Shown here one piece after another: positions 36,411 through 46,809 of a stretch of DNA of 64,000 nt (position 1 is its first letter; each line of letters begins with the position of its first letter). The DNA is from Elmis aenea (lineage: Eukaryota; Arthropoda; Insecta; Coleoptera; Elmidae). Below the pieces are notes generated by a model. It ran no database searches and was not told where the DNA came from. It worked only from the letters and a program-made list of their open reading frames with translations. The position numbers and the translations under genes were made by a program. Location: positions 37,453,470 to 37,517,469 of the forward strand of contig OX393578.1 of the NCBI GenBank assembly GCA_947652605.1. The letters run 5' to 3'.

Positions 36411-36712
36411 AAAGAGGTCTTGTCTAATAGGCGACTTTGTTCGCGCAATATTTGGATGATAAATGCTGTGTAAAATAAAGATTCTTTTGCTTAAAATTTT
36501 AACTTGTTATACTAACCCTTATCATTATTTCTTCACTCTACATTAAACTAAAAGTAAATATGCTTATAATTTTATTTAAAAACTTTTCATTTTAAGTTTT
36601 TCGTAATTATGTGATATTAAAATATGAGAGCTAATATATTCCAGAATAATAACAGGTCTTCCAAACTTTAAACTGTCAAATTGAAAAAGTTTAGTAATTA
36701 TTTTGAGAGCAG

Positions 36713-36807
36713 CCCAGGTAGCACTAGTGTAACACACCTGTTTGTGGTTAGAAACTCAAACCATTATGCAATGCAGTACAAAGTACAGGTTTGTGTTGCG
36801 CTTCTGG
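36713..36807. mobile_element. Short MITE with CCCAGGTAGCAC end
   Basis: CCCAGGTAGCACTAGTGTAACACACCTG pairs loosely with CAGGTTTGTGTTGCGCTTCTGG at 36786-36807. The first 12 bases match the terminus of the large element at 42716, so it may be a tiny relative. Confidence 0.4.
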
Positions 36808-36811
36808 AAGC

Positions 36812-37414
36812 CATAAATTGCTGAATATAACTTGGGCTATTCATTTTTTAGTTTTCAGTCTTAGTCCTAGCAATTTTGTAAAATACTGTGTGTGATACGA
36901 AGATAATTACTTCCTGGAAAATCTTTTAAGACCCGTAAGTCTTTAGAAATAAACTAAGAAAATTTTACAAAACGTTAGTTAAGTATTTGTATTTACTGGA
37001 AATTTACTCACTTTTAAAATGCCACACGTACTAAAATAACAAAATTTATAGGCCCGAAAAATTTAATCGTTTGTCCGTACTCTTAATTTCACTACAAACA
37101 ACAAATTTACTTCTTTATGGTATGAGATTTTTCTTATAAAGGCGTATTTTATGTAATCTACCTAGCAATGCAAATTAAATGTTAAAGTTTTTATTTTGTT
37201 TAATACCTGAGACATTTTAAACCAGAAGAGAAAAGTTTCATGGAATTATATTGAGATTGAAGAATTCTCTAAAGCTTTTCTTAACAAAAATGAGTGTAAT
37301 TAAACTCGAGCATCAAAGTACGATACAATAAAATTTCTCACAAAAAGGGTAATGGGCCAAAAGTTATCCATCAAATAATGATCGACTTTTATAGAAATTA
37401 AGCCCCACCTTTAT
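36812..37414. other. No gene seen
   Basis: AT-rich, no structure noted. Confidence 0.5.
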
Positions 37415-37700
37415 TCCAGGTAAAATTTTGGTCCAAACAGTTTTGCTGAGGTAGGGGCTTTATACAAGATGATTTAAAATCAGGTCGATCAATTGAAGCA
37501 AGAACTGAAAGCATGGTTAAAAATATTGTAGATTTGATGCTGTCAGATCGGCCAATGAAATTGTCTTTCAATGGCAGAGAAGTTGGGATATCTGAAACAA
37601 CTGTTTGGAAAATTTTGCACAACGATTTGTGTATGAGGAAAGTGTTTGCGTGTTGGATTCAAAGGCTGCTTACGCTTAATTGACCTCTGTCAACGACCAA
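37415..37700 (+). pseudogene. mariner-like transposase, N-terminal linker fragment
   Basis: The plus strand reads WSKQFC, then GFIQDDLKSGRSIEARTESM, VKNIVDLMLSDRPMKL, VGISETTVWKILHNDLCMRK and VFACWIQRLLT. This corresponds to the region between the two HTH motifs and the catalytic domain of mariner transposases (EDDPRSGRP...VAGISETTVHRILH..LGM.KV.ARWVPRLLT). One stop falls near the start and another directly after LLT (37681). No catalytic residues remain. This family differs from the mariner relics at 23100 and 27151. The flanks to 37800 show no termini. Confidence 0.75.
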
Positions 37701-37779
37701 GTTATCTTAAAAATTTTACCGAAACAAGGACGAAATTCTACAACTGCAGCTTTGAAATGGCAAACAAATATTGTCACGA

Positions 37780-39129
37780 CCAAGGGGTTAGCTTAGTTGA
37801 AGGGGGTCGTAGCTGCAAGAGGTACTAATAAAACGCCGATGTACTAAATCTAATTTATTATAAAACTAACTTAACACCTACCTTTTCGTCCTGTCGCCTT
37901 TTATGGAAAACAAGTACGGAACACTATGTACAACTGAACACCCGCGAGATATGATAAGAAGGGGCGACTCCTTGGGCTGTTTGTTTATTTAATTGTTTTG
38001 TTTCTCCCTTTCCCCTGAATATGAAGAAAGAGTTGAACGAACATAGACTTACAGCCAAAAGCTACGCGATTTGCTGAACATAAATGCTGAATCGCAATTT
38101 TGAATACTTCGTGAAGATGTTAATTTAATAATTCGTATATAAATTATGATTCGTGGCAATACGATTTGAAAAATTGCATTCTTATTAACTTTTAATACTC
38201 CCTTGAATATGACAATACTTACCAGGCGTTTATCGTCTTTCCATATTCATACCACAGTTTATTTTTGTAATGATCCCATGTCGTACAAATCTGGTCTGTT
38301 GCGAACCATTTTTATTAAAAATTACTCCATTGTAGTATACATAAGTACTAAAATATCTCACCCTACAATCTGTTTTTACTGAGGTAAGGCTCATAAAATA
38401 GAAAGCGCTGAGTTGAGCGTGAGTGGAGCGCGAGCATACCTTTAGTGTGAATCGACCTTTAGGCGCCAAACATTTTTTTCCCAGGGCGTTAAAACTTGTT
38501 AAAACGGCTGTGATTAAGATATGTAGAAAATAACCCTTACAAGCAATTGAAAAGACTAGATACTGAACTATTATGTCCATTTTATACAAACAGAATTTAA
38601 CAAGTTTAACATAAATTTAAACTAAACTTAACTCAAAGTTTTTTCGGTCTCATTACGTTCGAATCAAATTTTAATGAAAAGCATGAAATACTGTTGCACG
38701 ATGTAGGTCCTTACCGGATTAATTTAGCAGCTGCAACTACATAATGTCATGTTGTTTAGTAAAACTACAAGTGTTTTGTATTCAAATGAAGCACAGCTCA
38801 AAGTTAGTTCCGCATTTGAAAATTAACAAGTTGACAGAATATTATACATGCAAGTAATTTAAGTTACATAACATTGTTAATTACAACTTACACTGCATGG
38901 TTGTACATTATGTTTTTGTTTTGTAAACAAATTGTTTTATTGATGTTTCTCAAAGATGAAGTTTATTTATAGTGCGTCTCAAGACTTAAATTAGGCGTTT
39001 GTGTAAGAAAAACAAATGTTTGATCACAAGCAGAACCAGTAATTCATTAGCAATTTTTGAAGGATAAATCACGAAAGGTAAGTATGTGTACATTGTGTTC
39101 TGTGATTTTATCAAAACTTAAAAAATAAA
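37780..39129. other. No gene seen; possible LTR-like start at 37773
   Basis: TGTCACGACCAAGGGG...GGGGGTCGTAGC followed by AATAAA at 37827 has the look of an LTR, but no partner or TG...CA pair could be fixed. A GC-richer patch with AGCGCTGAGTTGAGCGTGAG is at 38405. Open frames here show no family features. Confidence 0.3.
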
Positions 39130-39240
39130 TACAGGGTGTGACAGTGAATCGGGCTGTTATGAAAGCCATAGGTACTAAAAAATGTATTAATTTAATATAC
39201 CTACTTGTATACTTACTCAATAAAAATAAAATCCCTACAA

Positions 39241-39812
39241 TTAATTAAAAATTACATCAAGAACATGACCTTCATTTCGTTTTATACACTTTATCAGTCT
39301 TGTGCTTAGCTTACCCATCACATTGTGCAGCATGGTCACAGGAATTCGAGCCATATCTTCTCGGCAGGGCCGTGGAAAGGCAGGGCCGGGGACGATGGGG
39401 CGCCATCTGGCAACATTGGGTAAATTATGTGCCATCAGAATATATTTGTAGTTTTTCCATTCTTAGAAATATAATCTGCACAATATTAATAAGAAATGTT
39501 AACAGGATTTTTAAATTTGTAACAAACTAATGCAAGGCTTATCCAATAGCCGCCATATTAAAGTTCGCCTCTGGTGCCAAATGCTTTAAACACGACCCTG
39601 CTTCTCGGATCCGTTATTTAAGGTTCTGGAGTTTGCGTCATAGTGGTGGTAGTTATAAGACGTGTAATTTTAGGTACTCCAAAGGAAGTAATCACACGCG
39701 AACAGATCAGGAGATTTGGTAGGCTAAGAAATATTCCCGTTCTTCGAGATGATATGATAAGGAAACGAATTCCTTACAACCTTCATGGCACGTAGCAACA
39801 TTTTGTTGAATA
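39241..39812 (-). pseudogene. Tc1/mariner-like transposase 3' half, split by a hAT MITE
   Basis: The minus-strand readings, N to C: QQNVATCHEG (the QQDGATCH catalytic block, with Asp replaced by Asn), RNSFPYHIISKNGNIS, stop, PTKSPDLFACDYFLW (third catalytic block), then, past a 236-bp insertion, DMARIPVTMLHNVMGKL, STRLIKCIKRNEGHVLDVIFN, stop at 39241-39243. The order matches arthropod transposases of the SPDLTACDFFLWG type. One of the two visible catalytic acids is lost, there is an in-frame stop, and the hAT insertion interrupts the tail. A dead gene; the hAT insertion is younger than the gene. Confidence 0.85.
39365..39600. mobile_element. hAT MITE with 8-bp duplication CTTCTCGG
   Basis: Begins CAGGGCCGTGGAAAGG and ends TTTAAACACGACCCTG. 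The flanks CTTCTCGG at 39357-39364 and 39601-39608 are an exact 8-bp duplication. It is 236 bp and non-coding, with internal GGGGCGCC near the left end. It sits within a transposase pseudogene. Confidence 0.93.
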
Positions 39813-39925
39813 ATAAATCAGGGGCTACAAGATCGTGGAAGCCTCTTTTTTTTACTTCTCAAAAATGGCCCATATCCAATGTTGCCAAATATTCCGACTT
39901 ATTGCTGCACCTTGTACATTACATC

Positions 39926-40536
39926 ATACGTCAGTTTAAAAGTTGTAATAAAAGTAAGTATTTTAGATCAAGTTGGACCAAAAGTAAAGCAACGAATGTC
40001 CGCACTGTCTGGGAGGAATAAAAAAAAGATGATATACCTAGAAGTTATAATTTTAAGAATTCAACGAGAAGTCAACTATATTCTCATGTTAATAATTTAG
40101 GCCTGTTTATTGTGCCACAAAGCTTAAGATAAATTGTTTAATAAAGGTGATTTGTATTAAACAACCGAGGATCGTCTGTATTAGTAAAGTTAAATGTTAC
40201 GTTAATGATTTTAATTTGACCTGTCTTGCATTTTATATTTCATCACAAAATGTAAAAAAAAGATACATTTAAAATACGTTAAGCGTTCCCTAGGGACCAC
40301 TATTAATATATCTCATAGAACCTTACAAGTCTTTGGAGCGTTCCTCATAGATCCTGTAATTTGACTTCTGTAAAGGCCACCAGACCGCTGTTAACGCTGT
40401 ATGAATGTAATGTATGGTCCAATATGAATATGACCACATGGATAAACTGTTCATAGCGAGTTTTTAAAGTTTTTTGTTTTTTATTGGTTTATAAAATAAT
40501 TATTTATTTTTATTATGATCTTACAACATATTCATT
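39926..40536. other. No gene seen
   Basis: Short plus-strand frames at 39785-40100 overlap the transposase relic edge and show no family features. Confidence 0.45.
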
Positions 40537-40700
40537 GTCTGAGTCCTGCGATTTCTGGTAACAGAGGGTCGCTGATCACGTTGCCTTTCAAGTATCTCCA
40601 CAAAAGATCGATCACATATTGTTAGATCCGGTGATATCTTTGGCCATGTAATATTTCCGTATCTGGAGATGATCCGATTTAGAAACAAAATCGTGGAATT
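40537..40700 (-). pseudogene. Tc1/mariner-like transposase, third catalytic block
   Basis: The minus strand reads FLNRIISRYGNITWPKISPDLTICD; a frameshift follows, then DLLWRYLKGNVISDPLLPEI and a stop. This is the WPPRSPDLTICDFFLWGYLKG block of the same broad transposase group as the 39241-39812 relic, but the sequence is clearly a different copy. Nothing recognisable remains upstream beyond a possible trace at 40790-40880. Too short and broken to function. Confidence 0.75.
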
Positions 40701-42715
40701 GTCATAGATTATTGTAATGTACGGTTGGTCACGTCAAAAAGCGCTCGAGCGTTTGGACAAACCGCTGTTGTTAATATAACATAATTCCAATTATCGAGGA
40801 CAAGGAACTCGGCACGAAGTGTCTCAAATTATCGTCGGATGCGATCAATATAATGAAGAATATGTGCAGCGAAATCGAAGTCACCTAGGATATGTATGTG
40901 ACTGAAAAACTTTTTTAAAATTGCTATTTATTTGTTTCATACTACTTTAAACTTTAAAGAACATCCCCAGTGACAATTTGAAGTAATAAATATTTAAGAA
41001 TTAAAATCCCCGAATTAGCTGGTCCATTATTCTTATGTTTTAAATGTGCTATCATTAACAGTTATCTTAAACTTTTTAATTCAGTTTCATAAATTGGTCC
41101 CCAACAGTTGTTTAAGTTTTTTATTGTGTTTTTGATGATTATGTTTGATTTTACTGTTTCCCAAACACCTGAAAAAATGTTTTTGAAACAAAATCGTATT
41201 TGAAAAAAAACTAGGTTTCTATTTATCTACTAGTAAAAACTTAAAACTACCATGCCCATTTTCTAAAAATTGCATTGCAGCTGAAGTATTTCTCTTATAT
41301 TGGAAGACTTGGGAAATAATGTACATTGTTTTTATTTTTTTAACTTTACCTATCTTAGTCTTTTTAGTTAATGTTACTGTTGTACTGATACTTGGAGCGC
41401 AATAATTTAAAATGTGCCTTTGTTTTAAACATAAATAAAAAGCGAATTTATTTTGCTAGTTCTTGAAACTGTTTTATCCCTAAATATTTTCGTAATCTTA
41501 CCATGAACAAGGATATATTATAAAACGATCATGTCTCACACTACACCCTAAACTTCTTCAAAGTCTTTATGAAAGTTTGGTGTAGGGTTTAAGTAGATAT
41601 TGCTAAAGTTTAGTTAGACAATTTAAATATTACGCAGAAAGAAATATAAAATGCAAATGGAACATAAATGGGTTTGGGCATAATGGCGCTGTATATGGTT
41701 ATAACTAACTAAATATTGTGGTTAAAGTTCTGCAAGTGTGTCAGTGGTTCAAGCGGATTTAATATTGTATAAGTTGCAGTTTAAAAAAAATTCTGAGATT
41801 TATTTTCGTCAACAACAACCTGAACGACCCGTGATAGTATTTTAATAACCTATTAATTTTAACTAAACTGAGTTTACATTTTACAAATCAAGTTACATAT
41901 AAAATGTTGTTTGTGTATACTTCGACAATTCAACGGTTGCCGAAAGTGACTTTCAGTTCTTGTGAAAAATTTGTTTCTACCCACAACAAGGGTGACTCGA
42001 CTAAAAACCGAGTATGATATAATTATATGCACTGTCTCCTTTCTAACTGGTGGGCCCCCTTTCGGATCGTACTAAATTGCATCAGTTTCCCTTTTCTCGA
42101 CCGTTTTGCCAACAGTAAAGGTAAATATCAAATTCAACCCCTCTTCAGAAATAATTGGGCAACTCTAGTTCCAACGATCGGTTCTAAAAGTTAACATATA
42201 ACAAAACTTGTACATCTTTACCGAACTATGTAAATGATACTCATCATTTATCGATCTAAACATAAAACGATTGAGGAATTATTTGAGTGATTCATTATTA
42301 TGTTGGATAAATTAAAATTAATAAACAGTTATCATTCTTTTATTAGCAGAAATCTACTGATAAAGTTACAGTAATTTTAAAACTGGTCTACAATGAGTTC
42401 TTCATAAAAAAAGATTAGTGGGTTTTCTACTTTTTCTTCCCCGAATATCTCCCCTTTCAAGGGTTTGTCGTTTCCAGTCTCCACAGGTCTCGATCGGTCC
42501 AGTCTCTTTCATTTAGTCGTTTATATACCATGGTGTTTTGACATATCCTTCACTTGAAAGCTGGCAGTCTTCTTTTTCTCTACTATTACAAATTGGAAAT
42601 TATTGTATGTTTTTGTTCCTTTGCTATTTATTGTTTTGTTCCATATAAGTTCATGAAGAGCTCCTGTAACGTATCTTCCTATTTCTATTTTGCTAAGTGA
42701 TTTTAATTATAACTT
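40701..42715. other. 2 kb without a supported gene
   Basis: A small hairpin (ACACCCTAAACTTC at 41543 with GAAAGTTTGGTGTAGGGTTT ending at 41592) is present. The minus strand of 42430-42570 reads WTDRDLWRLETTNP, which faintly recalls a LINE tail; I do not rely on it. The rest is AT-rich. Confidence 0.4.
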
Positions 42716-42739
42716 CCCAAGTAGCACAATAATATTGGC

Positions 42740-43375
42740 CTAATATTGGCCAAATATTGTTACGCGGGCCCAATATTGGCTACATTCAGCCAATATAGAC
42801 TTTTTCTAGTTTTCTAATGAATCACCAATATCAGACAACTCAATGTTATTGGTCCAATATGTTTATATTATTTAATGATTATTTCCAGTTTATTTTTATT
42901 GGCTAGACATAAACAAAATATATTGTCTGGCAACATTTTGCCAATATAGGCCTTTTTAAGTTTTTTAATGAACAGCCAATATCGGAAAACTCAATGGTAA
43001 TATGTTATTGGTCCAATATGTTTATATTGTTTGATAATTATTTCCAATTTATTTTTGGCTAGACATAAACAAAATATATTTACCCTATATTGTCTGGCAA
43101 CATTTAGCCAATATTAGGCCTCTTTAAGTTTTTTAATGAACAACCAATATCAGAAAACTCAATGTTAATATGCTATTGGTTCAATATGTTTATTTTGTTT
43201 GATAATTATTTCCAATTTATTTTTATTGGCTAGACATAAACAAAATATATTTACCCTATATTGTCTGACAACATTTAGACAATATTAGGCCTCTTTAAGT
43301 TTTTTAATGAACAACCAATATCAGAAAACTCAATGTTAATATGCTATTGGTTCAATATGTTTATATTGTTTTGTA
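42740..43375. repeat. Four tandem units of about 150-173 bp rich in CCAATAT
   Basis: The landmark AATGAAC/T..CCAATATC begins near 42819, 42968, 43136 and 43309 (spacings 149, 168 and 173). Each unit carries CTCAATG, TATTGGTCCAATATG, GGCTAGACATAAACAAAATA and TTGTCTGGCAACATTT. The units are clearly homologous but differ by indels. This is the internal satellite of the CCCAAGTAGCAC element. Confidence 0.88.
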
Positions 43376-43687
43376 GTAGATTATAAGTTTAGAATTTGGA
43401 TGTAGATGGAGTTAGTGTATAATGTATGTTAGGTAGGTTACCGTTGGCGGAATTGTATTGTAATTGGCAGAATGAGAGTGTGTTTTATGTTTGCCCTCTT
43501 AGAAAGTTTAGAATAATTTATGTGGATTTATGTGAGCCATCACCACAGTGTTCTGATGAAGGATCAGGAACTGATAAAGTGATGTTTATAGTGTTGGATT
43601 AACAGGTTATTTTATAATAGAGTAAACCCGGGAAAAAGTGCGCACTTAACGTTCTCAACTCCCTAAGTAAGTAAGTTTTATGTTTAA

Positions 43688-44806
43688 CTCTTACAGGCAC
43701 ATAAAAAGTAGACATATTTTTGCCCGTGCTGCACACAAAATTCAAAATTATTTATTAACAACGAAACTAAATACATTTAAAAGAGGCTGCAGATTAAAAA
43801 AGAAAAATATATGTTTTAGCATCCTCGTCGGGTTCAGCAACTCCTGGTGAGGTGGTACACCCTATGTACCACTATGCCTGTAATGCGAAATTTTGAGTAG
43901 CTTGATTTATCACAAATTGTAATATTTTCTTTTATTTTACTTCTTTGTGATAGTCCTGAAAACATGTCTTTGATTTAGATAAACAAAATGGCACTTTGCA
44001 TATTGAACACATCCATTTTGTGCGTATACTTGATTTTTTTTGTACTACAGTTTCCAGATCTTTAACCGCACCCTGGTTGGTAAGCTTTCCTAGGAAAGTT
44101 TTGATTTCAGTAATATCTGTTTGTTGATTTTTTTTTAGCAAAATGACATAGTGGCATATTGCTATCAGAATCTGATAAGTTTCTAAATTATCCATTTCTA
44201 AATCAACTTCCCTTTCCTCATTTACCTGCTCTGTATAATCTAGTTCGCCAATTATAGATTCTTGGTCAGTCAGAATATCTTCAAATTCCGCAAGAAATTA
44301 ATCCATTGTCATATCTTTCAATTCAAATGACAAGTCTTCTAAATTGTATTTTGCCATTTTAATAATGATTATTTGTTTGAATGCTCACAGTGGTACAAAT
44401 AACGTACCACCAAAATATTGTCAAATAAACACAAGAAAAACTTATTTTAAATATGAAAACAATGTCAAGTGTAAACCATACCACAAGCAGACAGATTTAA
44501 CAAAAACACAATTATTTTACGTTAAAATTACACTAATTACAACAAATTATTTTTGTACACTTTACTGGGGTACAAAATACAACTAAAATGAGTTGACAGA
44601 TGATCAATGCAAGCAATTTCTATCAGGTTCTGACCTGCAGCGTAAAGTTATGTTATGTCAGTACATATTGGGATAGGTGGTACAGTTTTTAAGCTATCGT
44701 GCAGAACAGCAGAAATATTAAATTAGGTGGTACAATTTCAATACCACCATGCAGCATTGGTAACAAAAATAGTGGTACATAACGTGTACCACCATGCCTG
44801 TAAGAG
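43688..44806 (-). mobile_element. piggyBac element, 1.1 kb, TTAA target
   Basis: Ends CTCTTACAGGCAC and, on the other side, CCATGCCTGTAAGAG form an inverted repeat of 12 matching bases. Both sit directly against TTAA (43684-43687 and 44807-44810). Subterminal GTGGTAC(A) motifs recur (43852, 44390, 44680, 44727, 44772). An internally deleted transposase gene lies on the minus strand. This is a textbook non-autonomous piggyBac. Confidence 0.92.
43932..44357 (-). pseudogene. Internally deleted piggyBac transposase
   Basis: From ATG at 44355-44357 the minus-strand frame reads MAKYNLEDLSFELKDMTMD and hits a stop at codon 20 (44298-44300). It continues in the same frame with an acidic N-terminal region (EFEDILTDQESI, EQVNEERE). 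It then moves directly to a C-terminal zinc-ribbon, WMCSICKVPFCLSKSKTCF, DYH, ending at 43932. piggyBac transposases have an acidic N-terminus, a DDD catalytic core and a Cys-rich C-terminal finger; here the whole core is missing. Total 142 codons. The frame is otherwise open, which points to a fairly recent deletion. The start was chosen because it sits at the head of the acidic region. The finger could still bind the element ends, but that is speculation. Confidence 0.8.
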
Positions 44807-45169
44807 TTAACTGGTCAACATTTTTTTTATGAACACATTAGACACTTCTCATTGCATCATAAAATGGGTTGCCACCAAAAGTAACGAATTCAAATAAAAA
44901 TATTTTTTTTATGGTTTGATGTAGATTGGTACTTTTGCCCCACCCTATGGGGCAAAAGTCCAAATTGATGGGGCAAAAGTCCGTTCGCGCATTAGTCTAA
45001 TTAATATGTTTATATCTTTGACACATTAATATACGGTGTGTTATTTTATAAAATGAAAGTTAATTCTCTTCAAAAATACAAAATAAAAGTTCAGTCCTGT
45101 AACAAAATTAAAAAAAATATCACATTTAAAAGAACACAAAAAATATTTGACGAATTCAACAAAAATCAC

Positions 45170-45562
45170 AGGTGAACTCGTCGGTTTCAAAATTTGAGCA
45201 ACTTTCGTGCCACTAGTTGTGGCATTTACTGCACAATCTAGTCCTCGACTGGTGGATCTTCATATATTTCTTAACAACCTTGGCAAACATTTTCGTTTTC
45301 CCCTTCTCTGACATGGCTGTTCGTTAAATTATTGTAGAATCTTTCTATTTGGACTTTATTGAAACCTATAATTCTTCCGACGCTTGTCTTTTTGGGCGTT
45401 TAAAAGAAAATTTCTGTCGAGATAAAAAAAACTTTTGGTCCAGTCGTCTCCCGCCATTTGTGACTTCTTATTAAAATCGTTTACGATGTTATTTTGCGAA
45501 GCAAAGTCAAAAGCCAACCGCCGAATTTTTTTCTAGTAATTCCGTAGAACCTCCATCTATCT
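45170..45562 (-). pseudogene. pogo/Tigger-like transposase, CENP-B-type HTH fragment
   Basis: The minus strand reads KKIRRLAFDFASQNNIV, then FNKKSQMAGDDWTKSF, SRQKFSFKRPKRQ, and SVGRIIGFNKVQIERFYNNL. This is the second helix-turn-helix (Tc5/CENP-B type) of pogo-superfamily proteins, normally RRLAYELA.....FN...KMAG.DWL..F..R...LS.R.PE..S..R..GFN...V..FF. Three frames are used, so there are at least two frameshifts, plus stops. The DDE catalytic domain is not found in the remaining element. The position inside TIRs with a TA duplication agrees with a pogo element. Confidence 0.82.
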
Positions 45563-46127
45563 ATCTACAGTGATCACTGATCAGCCAAACTTGCTTCGTG
45601 ATCAGACGTAAATGTGGCTTTGAATCTTTCCAAATTAAATAGACGGGACAAAAAGCCCGTGTGCGGCTTTTTACCCCAGTCAAGACTGCGGCTTTTTGCC
45701 CCCATGCGTGCTAATTACGATAGAAGCAATATGACGGCATCTTTAGTTTAAGTTAGGACACGTTTGGCGACATGATTGTGTAGCTAAAATGGAGGGTGTT
45801 TATATGAAAAAAGTTGCATGCCGGTTGTGAGAGACTTTTAAATATCACTGCCTAATAAAAGATCATCGAAAACTATAACAAGCCAAGCATTTTCACACGT
45901 AGCTCATTTAAGCAGCGGTTTAACTGCCGATCAAGCTAGAACTATATGTGTCCACCACAGATACTGTATCTCAACTACCTATAATAAAACCTATTCTCTC
46001 TTAACTCTCCAGTCCTTGCTATCCCTAATAGGACTTTTACCCCGGTGCGGACTTTTGCCCGGGTTTACTCTATTTAAACATTCGCAGTGTAAACGTAAAA
46101 CACATTTTTGAGGTTAAATTTTACCAC

Positions 46128-46364
46128 GTGTTTTCAATTTTAAAAATGAGTGAACAGGAAAGCATTATCATGTCGGTTGATGATATAATAGCCAATGCAG
46201 TAAAAGCTATGATAGTTAGTGAGAATGCTAGACTGAAATCAAAAATTTTATTTTATTTTATACCAAATTTCGATGGAAGTCCTGAGTCGGACATCGATAT
46301 GTGGTGTAGTCGGATATCAATAGTGCTCCTAGTCCTAGTTGTTGTTGGAAAACTTTCAGATTAG
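46128..46364 (+). CDS. Short gag-like open frame (78 aa)
   Basis: An in-frame ATG at 46146 (preceded by AAAA) gives MSEQESIIMSVDDIIANAVKA. The middle reads IPNFDGSPESDIDMWCSRIS, which resembles the opening of the capsid part of LTR-retrotransposon Gag (PEFDGSPE...W..RIE). After the stop at 46362-46364 the reading goes on SKYYSNGMR, as if a Gag ...AKEWYDGL block followed. It could be a stray Gag piece captured in the CCCAAGTAGCAC element or an ORF of the element itself. Weak. Confidence 0.35.
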   Translation: MFSILKMSEQESIIMSVDDIIANAVKAMIVSENARLKSKILFYFIPNFDGSPESDIDMWCSRISIVLLVLVVVGKLSD

Positions 46365-46809
46365 TCGAAGTATTACAGTAATGGCATGAGATTGTCGGCC
46401 AAATACAGACTTGTAAGGAAATTATGCTTGGTTTTCTGTAATTTTTTTATATTTTTAGTTTGAATAAGCGATTTATACAACCTTATTGGACTATTATTGG
46501 ATATTAACATTTCTAAACCATAAAAACATATGAAGGAGGTTTATGCATATATAACATTGTACCAATCAGGGTGAATAATATTGGTTGAATATATTTTTAA
46601 TTGTGTATAGTATACATTTCACCAATATCGGTACGGTATATTAATCTAATATTATTTAATAATATAGATCCTTTATGAAAAAATGTTATAGGATTAATAT
46701 TAATTTAAAATATTCCACCAATATTTAAAAATGTTGACATATCTATATTTTCCCAGTATTGTATGTCAATTTTTAGCCAATGTTGGCCCAATATTTTGTG
46801 CTACTGGGG

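Larger units (their letters stand above)
39130..39925 (-). mobile_element. Tc1/mariner-like element with CAGGGTG ends, hAT MITE inside
   Basis: The 3' edge is ATACAGGGTGTGACAGTG at 39130. The far edge is probably the eroded GCTGCACCTTGTACATT at about 39904-39920. Between them on the minus strand lies a transposase relic. This ties the CACCCTGTAT-type terminus directly to a transposase gene. Internal deletion has removed most of the 5' gene. Confidence 0.6.
43620..46070. mobile_element. pogo-like element, TA duplication
   Basis: Termini GAGTAAACCCGGGAAAAAGT and the complement of ACTTTTGCCCGGGTTTACTC form an inverted repeat (only one difference in the first 20 bases). They are flanked by TA at 43618-43619 and 46071-46072. 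Subterminal copies of GGGGCAAAAGTCC (44950, 44970) and GGGCTTTTTGCCC-like blocks (45640-45705) echo the ends. It carries a Tc5-type HTH transposase relic. A piggyBac is inserted at its left end. Confidence 0.85.
42716..46809. mobile_element. 4.1-kb element with CCCAAGTAGCACAA termini
   Basis: The left end CCCAAGTAGCACAATAATATTGG matches the complement of the right end (CCCCAGTAGCACAAAATATTGGG). Both ends are followed inwards by many CCAATATTGG-type motifs. The target duplication is not clear. The element holds a tandem repeat block, a gag-like open frame, and a nested pogo-like element that in turn holds a piggyBac. Removing the nested parts leaves about 1.6 kb. The superfamily is not identified. 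Confidence 0.7.

Noticed and set aside
37398..37622. Minus-strand 74-codon frame
   Set aside because: Shadow of the plus-strand mariner fragment, which has clear family motifs.
37773..37960. Solo LTR starting TGTCACGACC
   Set aside because: No matching CA end, no second copy in the window and no flanking duplication.
42430..42570. LINE tail on the minus strand
   Set aside because: Only WTDRDLWRLETTNP is suggestive; several stops and no flanking duplication.
42740..43375. Regularly spaced repeats as a CRISPR array
   Set aside because: Units are about 150-173 bp and homologous throughout, with no short repeat plus unique spacers; the DNA is clearly eukaryotic.
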